DNA of 32,076 nucleotides. Origin: Megamonas sp. UBA1796 (lineage in GTDB: Bacteria > Bacillota > Negativicutes > Selenomonadales > Selenomonadaceae). Shown piece after piece: positions 8,415-16,105 of this stretch. The position numbers and the translations under genes are program-made. Below the pieces are notes generated by a model. The model saw only the letters and a list, made by a program, of their open reading frames with translations. It had not been told where the DNA came from and made no database searches. Each line of letters begins with the position of its first letter. The first letter of the stretch is position 1. Location: positions 1 to 32,076 of the forward strand of contig DCFU01000008.1 in the NCBI GenBank assembly GCA_002319795.1. The letters are read 5' to 3'.

Positions 8415-9689
8415 TTATTTTCTCAACTTCATCAATACCTCACGCATTCGCTCTGCATTTTCTTTAGCCGGACGTCCTATACCAAATACACGCATAGCTT
8501 CCTGCTGTTCTTCACTGCTGGTACTCTGCACAAGTTCGACACGGTTGCCCAGGATACGCTTCACTTGCTGCAGCACAAGTCGAAGACTGCAGCTGTTTGA
8601 AAGCATTACGTACGAAGCAGCAATATCACTATGTGCCGCATTGATAAGCTCCCCCACCGACGGGCTGGCGGTACGGTCACCCTCAACAATCACCGTCGCC
8701 CCACTTTTTTGCAAACGTTCTGCCCATTCCTGACTCTCGGCAATCGCCAGAACTGCTACTGGCATGAGCACAGACCGCACCGCCGCAAGTGCATGCGACT
8801 CTGACATATTAATGATCTTTACATCATGCAGTGCCCCCAATCCTACAGCCTGCTCGATAACACTTCCTGGACGTGCCGTATGCAAATGAATGTGCAGCAT
8901 CATCCCACTGCGCTCAACGACTACAAAGCTGCTGCCTTCCTGCAACATCTTTTCAACCTCTCCAGAATCGGCTTTTGAATTTTCTACCAAAAAAGTCAGG
9001 CAATACGGCTGCACAATATCTGCCCGTGGATTCGGCAATGGCTGCCGGGATTTAAAAGTTGATGAAAAGTTTAACACGGGCGAAACAAAATTTCCATCCA
9101 GACCTTTAAGGCACCCCTGTAAAAAAACAATCATAATCTGTGTCCCGGCATGGATCATCGGATTCTCGGACATCGACTTTTCTCCCGCAGCAACAGCCGC
9201 CGTGAGAATTTCCGATATTGGCAGATTAGCCCGTACTGCATGATAAGCGCCCTTCGCCACAGCACGAGCCGCAGTGATAATTGGCCTTTCCGGTTCCTCC
9301 GGCAATACCCGTTGTCCATATAATATACCATACTGAAATGCTTTGCCAAATTCTGAGGAAGTAGCACTATACTTGCCAAAAAGCCCCTTGGCTATGCCAC
9401 GAAAAAGTTGGGACAATACAACACCTGCATTACCGCGCGCTCCCAGCACCGCGGCGCTGGCCACACGCCTCGCAATGCCTCCGATACTCTCATCCCGTGA
9501 ATCCGAAAGCGGCATTACCGCCGCTCCCATCGTACGTAAAATATTAGTTCCCAGCATTCCGCTGTTATCCGCACCCGCACGGCGATTAAGCTCATTTATA
9601 TTTTCATACTCCAGTAAGAATTCACTATAGGCACCCGTGACCATGCGTTTAAAATCACTGCCCGTAATTACCTCTCTGTTTCCGGCCAT
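8415..9689 (-). CDS. DAK2-domain protein, divergent FakA/YloV-like
   Basis: Related to the fatty-acid kinase subunit FakA/YloV, which binds ATP through a DAK2 (DhaL-type) domain and phosphorylates FakB-bound fatty acids. The N-terminal DAK2 domain has the conserved GARGNAGVVLSQLFRG (about residues 83-98). The metal-binding loop, normally PVPDGDTGTNM, reads RAGADNSGMLGTNIL (about residues 37-51): one aspartate remains, the second is lost and the loop is two residues longer. At 424 residues the protein is well short of the roughly 550 of FakA, the shortfall being at the C-terminus. No DegV/FakB gene lies nearby. Catalytic activity is therefore doubtful; a lipid-binding or regulatory role is possible. 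GGGGTGAT precedes ATG. A terminator follows. Confidence 0.8.
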   Translation of the reverse strand: MAGNREVITGSDFKRMVTGAYSEFLLEYENINELNRRAGADNSGMLGTNILRTMGAAVMPLSDSRDESIGGIARRVASAAVLGARGNAGVVLSQLFRGIAKGLFGKYSATSSEFGKAFQYGILYGQRVLPEEPERPIITAARAVAKGAYHAVRANLPISEILTAAVAAGEKSMSENPMIHAGTQIMIVFLQGCLKGLDGNFVSPVLNFSSTFKSRQPLPNPRADIVQPYCLTFLVENSKADSGEVEKMLQEGSSFVVVERSGMMLHIHLHTARPGSVIEQAVGLGALHDVKIINMSESHALAAVRSVLMPVAVLAIAESQEWAERLQKSGATVIVEGDRTASPSVGELINAAHSDIAASYVMLSNSCSLRLVLQQVKRILGNRVELVQSTSSEEQQEAMRVFGIGRPAKENAERMREVLMKLRK

Positions 9690-9818
9690 ATTATCACCCC
9701 TATTAACCTTTGCCTTCTGTCTGTAAGCAAAATATATTTCTACATAAAAAGGATTCTATTACTTAATTCGCGAAATAATAAAATTAACCTTCATTATTTA
9801 TGTAGCAAGGAGATTTTT

Positions 9819-12095
9819 ATGCCTATACAAGAAAACAACCCATCAAATAATACAATTCCATCCGGAGATGCTGTGGCTGCCAAAAAAACGCATAAGAGAC
9901 ATACAGCACATACCCATAGGTCTGCCGGATTCCGTAAAGAGCGCAAAGAACGTTTATTTGCGCTTGATATCGGTACACGCAGTGTCATCGGCATTGTAGC
10001 GGAAAAAGAAGCTGCCGGGCTCAAGATTGTTGCCACGGAACGGCAGGAACATACAACGCGTGCTATGCTCGATGGACAAATCCACGATGTACCACAGGTA
10101 GCCGCCATCATCAAAAAAGTCAAAGATGCCTTGGCCAAAAAAACAGGTCCTCTGCAACACGCAGCTGTAGCTGCAGCCGGACGCGCACTGTATACTATGA
10201 CAGCTGAAGCAGAAATAGAAACCGGTGGCATCATTACACCAGATCAGGAGCGTTCTCTTGATTTTGCTGGTGTACAAGCCGCACAAACCAGTCTGGCAGC
10301 TTCAAATACGATTGAAGATCCCACAACTTATTATTGTGTAGGATACAGTACAATTAAATATATTTTGGACGGTGTGCAGCTCAAGACGCTCGTAGGACAG
10401 CGAGGTAAAATTGCTAAAGCCACTGTCATTGCGACCTTTTTGCCGCGTCAAGTCATTGATTCCATGCAATCGGCACTGCACGAAGCCCGCCTCGATATGC
10501 GTGCACTCACACTGGAACCAATTGCGGCTATCAGTGTGCTGATTCCTCCTACCATGCGTCATCTGAATCTTGTACTCGTCGATATTGGTGCTGGTACTTC
10601 CGATGTTGCCATCACCAAAAATGGCTCTGTTATTGCCTATGGCATGGTCCCGCTGGCAGGTGATGAGATTACAGAAGCAATTTCGCAAAAATATCTCCTC
10701 GACTTCAATATTGCTGAGCAAATCAAACGTGATGCAGCTGAGGGACAGAATGTACAATTTTCAGATATTCTTGGTACAAATTATGATCTCTCACCCAAAG
10801 AAATCTTTGAACCAATCCTGCCAAGCATCAAGAATCTGGCAGATGCGATTGCCAAACAAATCATAGAACTTAACGGTGCAGCTCCACAGGCTGTTTTACT
10901 CGTAGGCGGTGGTTCACTCACGCCACATCTGCCAAAATTTGTTGCCGAGGCACTGTCCATGCCAGAAAATCGTGTAGCAGTCAGGAGTCCGGACACCATT
11001 GATGGTATCCAACTTATTCCACCTGAGCTCCGCTCGCCAGATGCCGTAACACCATTGGGAATTCTGAAGGTAGCTTCGCTCAATACTTTACATTTCCTAT
11101 CCGTATATGTAAATGAGGAAGAATATAGTCTTTTCAATTTCCGTGACCTTATGGTTTCTGACGCTCTGCTCAATGCAGGCATCAACCTCAAGAAACTCAA
11201 TGGCCATCCCGGACTCGGCCTGATGCTCTCTGTAAACGGGGAGCGCAGATTCGTGCCTGGCTCCCTCGGCACATTTGCACATCTTTATTTGGATGGAAAA
11301 GATGCTACGCTTGACACTCCGATCAAGCAGGGCAACCATATTACCGTAAAAGCAGGTGAAAATGGCACTGCCCCATCCATAACATTAGCTGAAATTCTGG
11401 GAGCTGCACCAGAATACACGCTTTTCATCAATGAACAACAAAAACACCTGCAGCCACAATTTCTCATCAACGGTCGGTCCGCAGAAAGCACGCAGCTTCT
11501 ATCGGATGGTGATATCGTAGAATCCAAGGAACCAAAGAGCGTAGGAGAAGCCTTGTTAGCTGCCGGTTATTCACCTACTGGTCGCAAGATTAAGTACCTG
11601 CTGAATGGCAATCATGCACAATACACAATTTCACCAGATATTTTATTAAACGATGCACCCGCTACACTCTCTATGCCTGTGCACGAAAATGATCGTTTGG
11701 AATACATCGCTCCGCCTGAAGCTAAACTAAGCGATATATTGAATATCTCCGAATTGGAAGCTTTCCTCGTTATATATTTCAACAAAGTCGAATACAAGAT
11801 CCCCTCCTCCACTCTACAGCTCGAAGTCAACGGACACAAAGCGAGCCTCGGAACCATTATTGAAGAAGGAAGTTCTGTAAGCTATATACGTTCAGAAAGG
11901 AAATCTACTACTGTCAGCGAAGCGCTCTTAGCCGTAGGTTTCCAGCCTCCAGCCGCCACCAGCCGCGTTACCGTGACTTTGTTGGTGAATAGCAGCGTCG
12001 CAGAATTCACCAGTCCCATCAAGAATGGCGACACACTGGATGTTGTAATCAAGCCTATTGAAAAAGAACCCCTTGCTTCACATTCAAATTTATGA
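9819..12095 (+). CDS. FtsA-like actin-fold ATPase with C-terminal beta repeats
   Basis: A 758-residue member of the FtsA/PilM/HSP70 actin superfamily. A basic, histidine-rich N-terminal tail (about 1-42) precedes the ATPase. Phosphate-1 motif LFALDIGTRSV is at about 46-56, phosphate-2 LVDIGAGTSDVAI at about 253-265, and the adenosine motif VLLVGGGSLTPHLPKF at about 359-374. From about 420 onward it is unlike classical FtsA (about 420 residues). Four or five repeats follow, each ending in a hydrophobic strand, an xxNG/xxNx turn, an IxxGDxhxh turn and a TVxEALLAAGF-like helix (for example 574-586 and 698-710). They may be beta-grasp-like modules. The gene is not in a dcw cluster, so it is probably a paralogue with a separate envelope or pilus-type role. 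AAGGAG precedes ATG. Confidence 0.8.
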   Translation: MPIQENNPSNNTIPSGDAVAAKKTHKRHTAHTHRSAGFRKERKERLFALDIGTRSVIGIVAEKEAAGLKIVATERQEHTTRAMLDGQIHDVPQVAAIIKKVKDALAKKTGPLQHAAVAAAGRALYTMTAEAEIETGGIITPDQERSLDFAGVQAAQTSLAASNTIEDPTTYYCVGYSTIKYILDGVQLKTLVGQRGKIAKATVIATFLPRQVIDSMQSALHEARLDMRALTLEPIAAISVLIPPTMRHLNLVLVDIGAGTSDVAITKNGSVIAYGMVPLAGDEITEAISQKYLLDFNIAEQIKRDAAEGQNVQFSDILGTNYDLSPKEIFEPILPSIKNLADAIAKQIIELNGAAPQAVLLVGGGSLTPHLPKFVAEALSMPENRVAVRSPDTIDGIQLIPPELRSPDAVTPLGILKVASLNTLHFLSVYVNEEEYSLFNFRDLMVSDALLNAGINLKKLNGHPGLGLMLSVNGERRFVPGSLGTFAHLYLDGKDATLDTPIKQGNHITVKAGENGTAPSITLAEILGAAPEYTLFINEQQKHLQPQFLINGRSAESTQLLSDGDIVESKEPKSVGEALLAAGYSPTGRKIKYLLNGNHAQYTISPDILLNDAPATLSMPVHENDRLEYIAPPEAKLSDILNISELEAFLVIYFNKVEYKIPSSTLQLEVNGHKASLGTIIEEGSSVSYIRSERKSTTVSEALLAVGFQPPAATSRVTVTLLVNSSVAEFTSPIKNGDTLDVVIKPIEKEPLASHSNL

Positions 12096-12101
12096 TATAA
12101 T
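12073..12101 (+). promoter_or_regulatory. tRNA-Gly promoter inside the end of the FtsA-like gene
   Basis: TTGCTT and TATAAT are separated by exactly 17 bases. The -35 and part of the spacer code for the last residues of the FtsA-like protein, and the -10 follows its stop. Transcription would start about 15 bases before the mature tRNA. Confidence 0.7.
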
Positions 12102-12122
12102 ATCTACTCGTAGGGCTGTTTT

Positions 12123-12196
12123 GCGGGCGTAGTTCATTGGTAGAATGTAAGCTTCCCAAGCTTGATAGGTGGGTTCGATTCCCATCGCCCGCTCCA
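12123..12196 (+). tRNA. tRNA-Gly (anticodon CCC)
   Basis: Complete cloverleaf: acceptor arms GCGGGCG/CGCCCGC, D-stem GTTC/GAAT, anticodon stem TAAGC/GCTTG with loop TTCCCAA (anticodon CCC), T arm GTGGG-TTCGATT-CCCAT, then discriminator T and encoded CCA. It is 74 bases including CCA. It reads GGG glycine codons. It has its own promoter and terminator. Confidence 0.97.
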
Positions 12197-12207
12197 TACG
12201 GAAAGTC

Positions 12208-12240
12208 AGAGAGTCGTTAATTGCGACTCTCTTTTTGTTT
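12208..12240 (+). terminator. Terminator of tRNA-Gly
   Basis: A 9-bp stem AGAGAGTCG/CGACTCTCT with a 7-base loop is followed by TTTTTGTTT, 12 bases past the tRNA. Confidence 0.9.
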
Positions 12241-12441
12241 TCAATATTATCTTTCTTGTCATCATGTTTATGTCTCTAGTTTTAAAGCGAAAAATGTTTT
12301 TATCCAGTCAAATTTCTACTATTTTTTTACAATATACTCTAACAAACATCTTTTACATATGAATTCCTCAATTTCATAGATTACCAGCAAACAAAACCAT
12401 ACCCAATAAAATATACGAATCTTTTGAACAAGATACTATAT

Positions 12442-12858
12442 CTAAAAATCTTCTGCATCCTTTACATTGTATCTCCTATCAATTAAAGCTTTTGCAAAAA
12501 GTCCCTGCCCGGATACTAACCTTCCTGTAAATGTTCCGTCATATATTTTATGAACCCCGCAGGTAGGACTTCTCGACTGCAAAATTGCTAAATCAATTTG
12601 CTCATCCTTTATCTTTTCTAATGCACGCATGACTCCATCTCGATAAGCAGAATCTACATTATTCCCCCTATCATCCATCACGATTCCATTAACCATCTCA
12701 GCACAGGGACGAGGCGTTGGCATATTAACTAAAAGCTCTGGACAAATACTCAGTATTTCTTTTCCTTTTAAGTATTCAATCACAGATTCATTACGATTAT
12801 TTTTGCCATTATATTTACAATTGCATCCTATGACACATGCACTTACCAATACCTTCAT
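12442..12858 (-). CDS. DUF523 family protein
   Basis: A 138-residue cytoplasmic protein of the DUF523 (YbbK-type) family, function not established. Conserved cysteine motifs are present: VSACVIGCNCKYNG at the N-terminus, ICPELL..MPTPRPCAE in the middle (about residues 38-54), and SRSPTCGVHKIYDGTFTG (about 95-112). The length is normal for the single-domain form. It is a monocistronic minus-strand gene. The 205 bases between the tRNA terminator and its 3' end are AT-rich, and I see nothing in them. Confidence 0.9.
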   Translation of the reverse strand: MKVLVSACVIGCNCKYNGKNNRNESVIEYLKGKEILSICPELLVNMPTPRPCAEMVNGIVMDDRGNNVDSAYRDGVMRALEKIKDEQIDLAILQSRSPTCGVHKIYDGTFTGRLVSGQGLFAKALIDRRYNVKDAEDF

Positions 12859-12927
12859 TACAACACCACCTGGAAAACATTTTATTTAATTGATATTATA
12901 TACTGAAATGAATCACACCTTCCACAA

Positions 12928-13085
12928 AAACCCTCGTCATCTCACTTAAATTAAAAACTTTTGCTCCAAAATCGATTAATCTGTTCTCTATCCTTCCTAG
13001 TGTCAATAGTAGCTATCGAACTGATTCCACCCCAAACCCCAATTTTCTCTTCTTCAAAATCACGCTAAAATCCTCACGAGGGTTT
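12928..13085. repeat. Pair of 10-bp inverted repeats flanking 138 bases
   Basis: AAACCCTCGT at 12928-12937 and its exact complement ACGAGGGTTT at 13076-13085 bracket a stretch with no gene. The right arm touches the stop codon of the deformylase-like gene. They could be the ends of a small non-autonomous element or a chance pair. No target duplication was seen. Confidence 0.35.
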
Positions 13086-13564
13086 CATCTTTTTATAAAA
13101 AACGCTTGATTGTTTATTGCCCGCATCGTTGCCAAAATCCCATCCAGATGATCATACTCGTGCTGCAGCAATTCGGAAAGATCACCTGCCAATTCCATCG
13201 AACATTCTTTCCATTCCAAATCCAGATAATCAATTCTGCACCGCTTATGGCGCATCACCTTAACAAGCAGATTAGGAAAGGACATACAATCATCCAGAAC
13301 TTCCATCATTGCTTCATCCGAAAAGGACAGGACTGGGTTAATGAAAACGACTTCTTTATCAATGTTCATGTACAGAATTCTTTTTTGAATTCCAATCTGA
13401 GGTGCCGCAATTGCTCGGCCAGCATGAAACTGCTTTCGGAATGCAAGCAAAGTATCATGTAAGTCTTGAATGAGGGATGACATTTGTGATAGTTCCGTTC
13501 TTTCAACAGGCCTGCTAATTTCATAGAGCCTTGGATTTCCTAATTGTAAGATTTCTTTTTCCAT
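13085..13564 (-). CDS. Peptide deformylase-like metalloprotease
   Basis: Peptide deformylase removes the formyl group from nascent N-termini in the cytosol. The three metal motifs are recognisable. Motif I is GRAIAAPQIG (49-58, usual GxGLAAPQIG). Motif II is DDCMS (91-95, usual EGCLS), keeping the metal-ligand cysteine. Motif III is HEYDH (135-139), with both histidines and the catalytic glutamate. At 159 residues the length is normal. The altered motifs I and II mark a divergent type, so it may be a second, specialised deformylase. AAGGAG lies 8 bases before ATG. Its first 72 bases are duplicated, with a stop mutation, at 22783-22854. Confidence 0.88.
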   Translation of the reverse strand: MEKEILQLGNPRLYEISRPVERTELSQMSSLIQDLHDTLLAFRKQFHAGRAIAAPQIGIQKRILYMNIDKEVVFINPVLSFSDEAMMEVLDDCMSFPNLLVKVMRHKRCRIDYLDLEWKECSMELAGDLSELLQHEYDHLDGILATMRAINNQAFFIKR

Positions 13565-13596
13565 TGTGTTGCTCCTTAATCAATATTTTCTAATTT

Positions 13597-13652
13597 GAGT
13601 ATATACTCGATAATGTGTGCAATCAACGATAAAATTGTTTGCAAAACAATTT
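13597..13652. promoter_or_regulatory. Two dyads upstream of the deformylase-like gene
   Basis: GAGTATATACTC (13597-13608) is a perfect 12-bp palindrome. AAATTGTTT (13632-13640), a 3-base spacer, and AAACAATTT (13644-13652) form a 9-bp-arm dyad. Both lie 30-90 bases upstream of the deformylase-like start, where operators are expected. Which regulator, if any, binds them is unknown. Confidence 0.35.
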
Positions 13653-13686
13653 GGAACAGAGAAAAGAGTATACCTGTTAGTTCTTT

Positions 13687-14164
13687 GGAAAACCATCTTA
13701 CATATAAATCGTTTCTAATGGACGTTCACACGTTCTTGCCATTCATTAATAAGAGGCAATAATTTATCTGTTATTCTTGAAACACGACTGTCATCTACAT
13801 CAATGCCATACATTTCTTGCATTGTTTTTTGGATATCACAAGTGGACACGCCTTGTGAGTACAGAAAAATCACTTTATCTTCAATGGTTGAAATATCGGT
13901 TTGATGTTTTTTTACTAATTGTGGTTCAAGTTCTCCGTTGGAGCTTTGAGCAGTTTTAGTTTAATAGCCATTGCGACTATTCTTTGTTTTTTTATTTTTG
14001 TAGTCATATTTGGAGTAACCCAGTTCTTCATCCAATTCAGCATCAAGCACCGTCTGGATGGTTTCAGCCGTAAGCATTTTGACAAAATTATGGACCTCCG
14101 TCATGTCTTTAATACCATACTCTTTGATGAGATCCTTGAGTTTGTTATTTTCTTTATCTGCCAT
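13687..14164 (-). pseudogene. IS256-family (mutator) transposase, decayed
   Basis: The N-terminal 67 residues match IS256-type transposases (LKDLIKEYGIKDMTEVHNFV, DAELDEELGYSKYDYK, NSRNGY). A TAA then stops the frame. Past it the same family continues (LEPQLVKKHQTDISTIEDKV, LYSQGVSTCDIQ, DDSRVSRITDKLLPLINEWQ), but about a dozen codons between NSRNGY and EPQLV are missing. A short insertion after NEWQ shifts the frame again before an IYP-VVF-like end. The catalytic DDE region and the far end of the element are absent. It is a dead remnant on the minus strand. Confidence 0.85.
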
Positions 14165-14173
14165 AATAAAATA

Positions 14174-14210
14174 CCTCCAATATTAGTTTTATTTTACCTA
14201 ATATTGGAGG
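14174..14210 (-). promoter_or_regulatory. Perfect hairpin masking the IS256 transposase start
   Basis: CCTCCAATATTAG (14174-14186) and its exact complement (14198-14210) flank an 11-base loop just before the transposase ATG. On the minus strand the 3' arm carries the GGAGG ribosome binding site. Read-through RNA entering from outside would fold and hide it, a known way for insertion sequences to limit expression. Confidence 0.6.
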
Positions 14211-14250
14211 TTTACACAATTATTTCAGCGCTACCGGAAATCATATCAGC

Positions 14251-15003
14251 CTATAAAGTATTTTTCATTGGATTTCTACTTTGGCAAGGCACATGTGTCT
14301 GACACAAACCACACCCTGCACCTACTGTCGACTCGCCTTCATATGATTTTGCTAATTTTTTTGATTCTTCCTCATACGTGTATTGAGCACACTTCATCTT
14401 ATCATGCCCTTCAGCCGATATTGCATTTACAGGGCACCGTTTAATACAAGCTCCACAACTCCCTTTGCTGCACAACAAGCAGTTTTCAGTATGACTTTTA
14501 GCCTCTCTACGATCAGGTTCCAGCTTTAATTCTGTCACAACAGAAAGCAACTTTACTGCAATTCCTTTTTCGGTAATAAAAGCATCATTTATGGAAAAAG
14601 TCCCCAATCCTGCCGCATAAGCAATATGCCGTTCTGACCAATTGGACGATGGTCCATTCGGCTCAGTAGCCATTATTTTAAACCACTCCGAATGGGCTGG
14701 TGCCATCGTTCTATAGCCTTTAGATTGCAATAAATCTATTAAAAAATCAATAAGCTCTGTAAAATACTGTACTTCATGAGTACGCAGCAATGCCCATTCT
14801 TGCGATGGCCATATTGTCTGCCTGCCATTACTTTGTCTGATTTTTTCATTTATCGGCAATACAATACTTATGACGGTTCCTTCCTTATAACTGCCATCGC
14901 CAAATGATAACTCAACAGCCTCTTGAGGCATTAGGTAATAGGCACCAATCGTTTTCTTATATTCTTTGAAAAGTGGATCCTCTATAATGTCCTCGCTTGT
15001 CAA
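14251..15003 (-). CDS. 4Fe-4S ferredoxin-type reductase (epoxyqueuosine reductase-like)
   Basis: Resembles the QueG-like/reductive-dehalogenase-related group of iron-sulfur proteins. The C-terminal third has two cluster sites: C-x2-C-x4-C-x2-C-x3-C in CLLCSKGSCGACIKRCPV, then CAQY..CGLCQTHVPC. The middle carries ERHIAYAAGLGTFSIND, typical of the family. It is not full QueG, and the substrate is unknown. The usable start is TTG at 15003, with no ribosome binding site in front. A good AAGGAAGGAG lies about 35 bases further upstream with a stop between, so the true N-terminus may have been deleted when the IS3 piece arrived. The 3' end abuts the IS256 relic. Confidence 0.7.
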   Translation of the reverse strand: MTSEDIIEDPLFKEYKKTIGAYYLMPQEAVELSFGDGSYKEGTVISIVLPINEKIRQSNGRQTIWPSQEWALLRTHEVQYFTELIDFLIDLLQSKGYRTMAPAHSEWFKIMATEPNGPSSNWSERHIAYAAGLGTFSINDAFITEKGIAVKLLSVVTELKLEPDRREAKSHTENCLLCSKGSCGACIKRCPVNAISAEGHDKMKCAQYTYEEESKKLAKSYEGESTVGAGCGLCQTHVPCQSRNPMKNTL

Positions 15004-15053
15004 GACACGAAAATCGGTTTTCTAAGATAACGTCTCCTTCCTTTTTATGGATA

Positions 15054-15410
15054 TTACGCCACTGCTTTATTGCGGTAAAAATAGACCGAACTAGGGGTAA
15101 CATCACTAAGTCCTTGATGGTCTCGTTCATAGTTGTAATGCTTCATATATTCCCAAGTTATTTCTTTAACCTCTCGAACTGTTTCCGGGTACAGCAAGTA
15201 CAATCGTTCCCATTTATAGGATCTGAAAAAGCGTTCAATCATGATGTTATCAGTGGCTCTTCCTCTGCCATCCATGCTTATTTTTATGGTTTCAAATAAT
15301 ATCTTCAATTTCTCGTGGCGTAGCATCATGCAGACTTCCTGCACCAATGCCGATTGTGCTAATTCTTTCGCCATGAGGTAATTTTCTATATTCCATATTT
15401 TCTTACCCAC
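15054..15410 (-). pseudogene. IS3-family transposase, C-terminal fragment fused to unrelated codons
   Basis: From about residue 43 the frame matches the end of the IS3/IS150 OrfB integrase: ISMDGRGRATDNIMIERFFR, then WEYMKHYNYERDHQGLSDVTP and SSVYF. It includes the last catalytic region (the DDE glutamate in the ERF segment). The first 40 residues (KIWNIENYLMAKELAQSALV and following) are not IS3-like. The upstream orfA, most of orfB and the terminal repeats are missing. It is an inactive fragment. Confidence 0.8.
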
Positions 15411-15424
15411 TTTCTAGAGTAACT

Positions 15425-15613
15425 TTATTTAAATGTAGCAAAAGCCGCTTTACACATGCACGCAACTACTGCATAGCCAATAAAAATCACAGTTAAATCA
15501 AAACTATATAGTAATGGGCTGCCACTGTCGCCGAAGTCCATCATATGCTCCATCATAAGGCTGTAATGACCTTCATTTGCCAAGTAGGCGCCGTGTATTT
15601 CGCTATTCAGCAA
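15425..15613 (-). CDS. Unrecognised 62-codon frame, doubtful
   Basis: An open frame from TTG without a ribosome binding site, squeezed between the IS3 and IS110 fragments. The second half is hydrophobic (about residues 38-58, one possible membrane helix); the first half is polar with several Met and His. It is not recognised. It may be the 3' end of a lost gene cut by the IS110 piece. Confidence 0.2.
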   Translation of the reverse strand: MLNSEIHGAYLANEGHYSLMMEHMMDFGDSGSPLLYSFDLTVIFIGYAVVACMCKAAFATFK

Positions 15614-15620
15614 TCGCTGA

Positions 15621-16062
15621 AAATCTTCTAAAGAACTCGATACCTATATTGCAGATATCGTAGAACAGCTCCATACTGTAGTAAATGCCAACTCCAATGA
15701 GACTTTGATTAAACAGATTGCTCTGGCAGACTCAATTCCTGGCATTGGCTTCCAGTCGTCAATTGCAATCATATATTTGAGAATTTCTCCGTTTTCCACA
15801 GGCCAAAGCAGCTTTTTGCTTACTTTAGGGAGGGATTCCACTGTAAAGGAATTAGGTAAATTCAAGGCCACGAATTTCTATATTTCTAAACGGAACTCCT
15901 GCATCGCCAGACGCTTCATCTTTGCAATCGCAGAACTCACAACGGACAAGCCATACATCCTTATGTACTGGAATGCTACCAAAAAGACTGCCAGCAACCA
16001 TCTATCGTAAGCTTTATGTGCCACCAACACGCCTAAGAGAATCTTTTGTTTTTCTTCAATCA
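15621..16062 (+). pseudogene. IS110-family transposase, C-terminal fragment
   Basis: The frame reads KELDTYIADIVEQL, then SIPGIGFQSSIAII, ISPFSTGQSS, STVKELGKFKA and ISKRNSCIARR. This is the order of the C-terminal Transposase_20 domain of IS110 enzymes (helix-hairpin-helix PGIG, GLDP-like loop, SKRG.R). Several conserved positions are changed: GLDP reads GRDS and the loop before ISPFS is altered. The frame breaks near 16010, and related codons (ALCATNTPKRIF) follow in the next stretch. The RuvC-like N-terminal domain is absent. Confidence 0.75.
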
Positions 16063-16105
16063 GGCCTTGACTTTTACTAGCAGATCTACGTTTAATTTAT
16101 TCTTA

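Noticed and set aside
10302..11857. Several long minus-strand frames inside the FtsA-like gene
   Set aside because: The plus-strand protein is well conserved throughout; the antisense frames have no ribosome binding sites or known domains.
12162..12362. Open frame of 66 codons running through the tRNA-Gly and its terminator
   Set aside because: It lies on the tRNA 3' half and the terminator hairpin, has no ribosome binding site, and the rest is AT-rich noise.
13919..14302. Plus-strand frame of 127 codons with hydrophobic character
   Set aside because: It is antisense to the IS256 transposase remnant and the end of the ferredoxin-like gene; the coding signal is clearly on the minus strand.
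14251..15003. Calling the ferredoxin-like protein queG
   Set aside because: It shares the iron-sulfur part and one family segment but is shorter and its N-terminus is uncertain, so the specific enzyme name is not supported.
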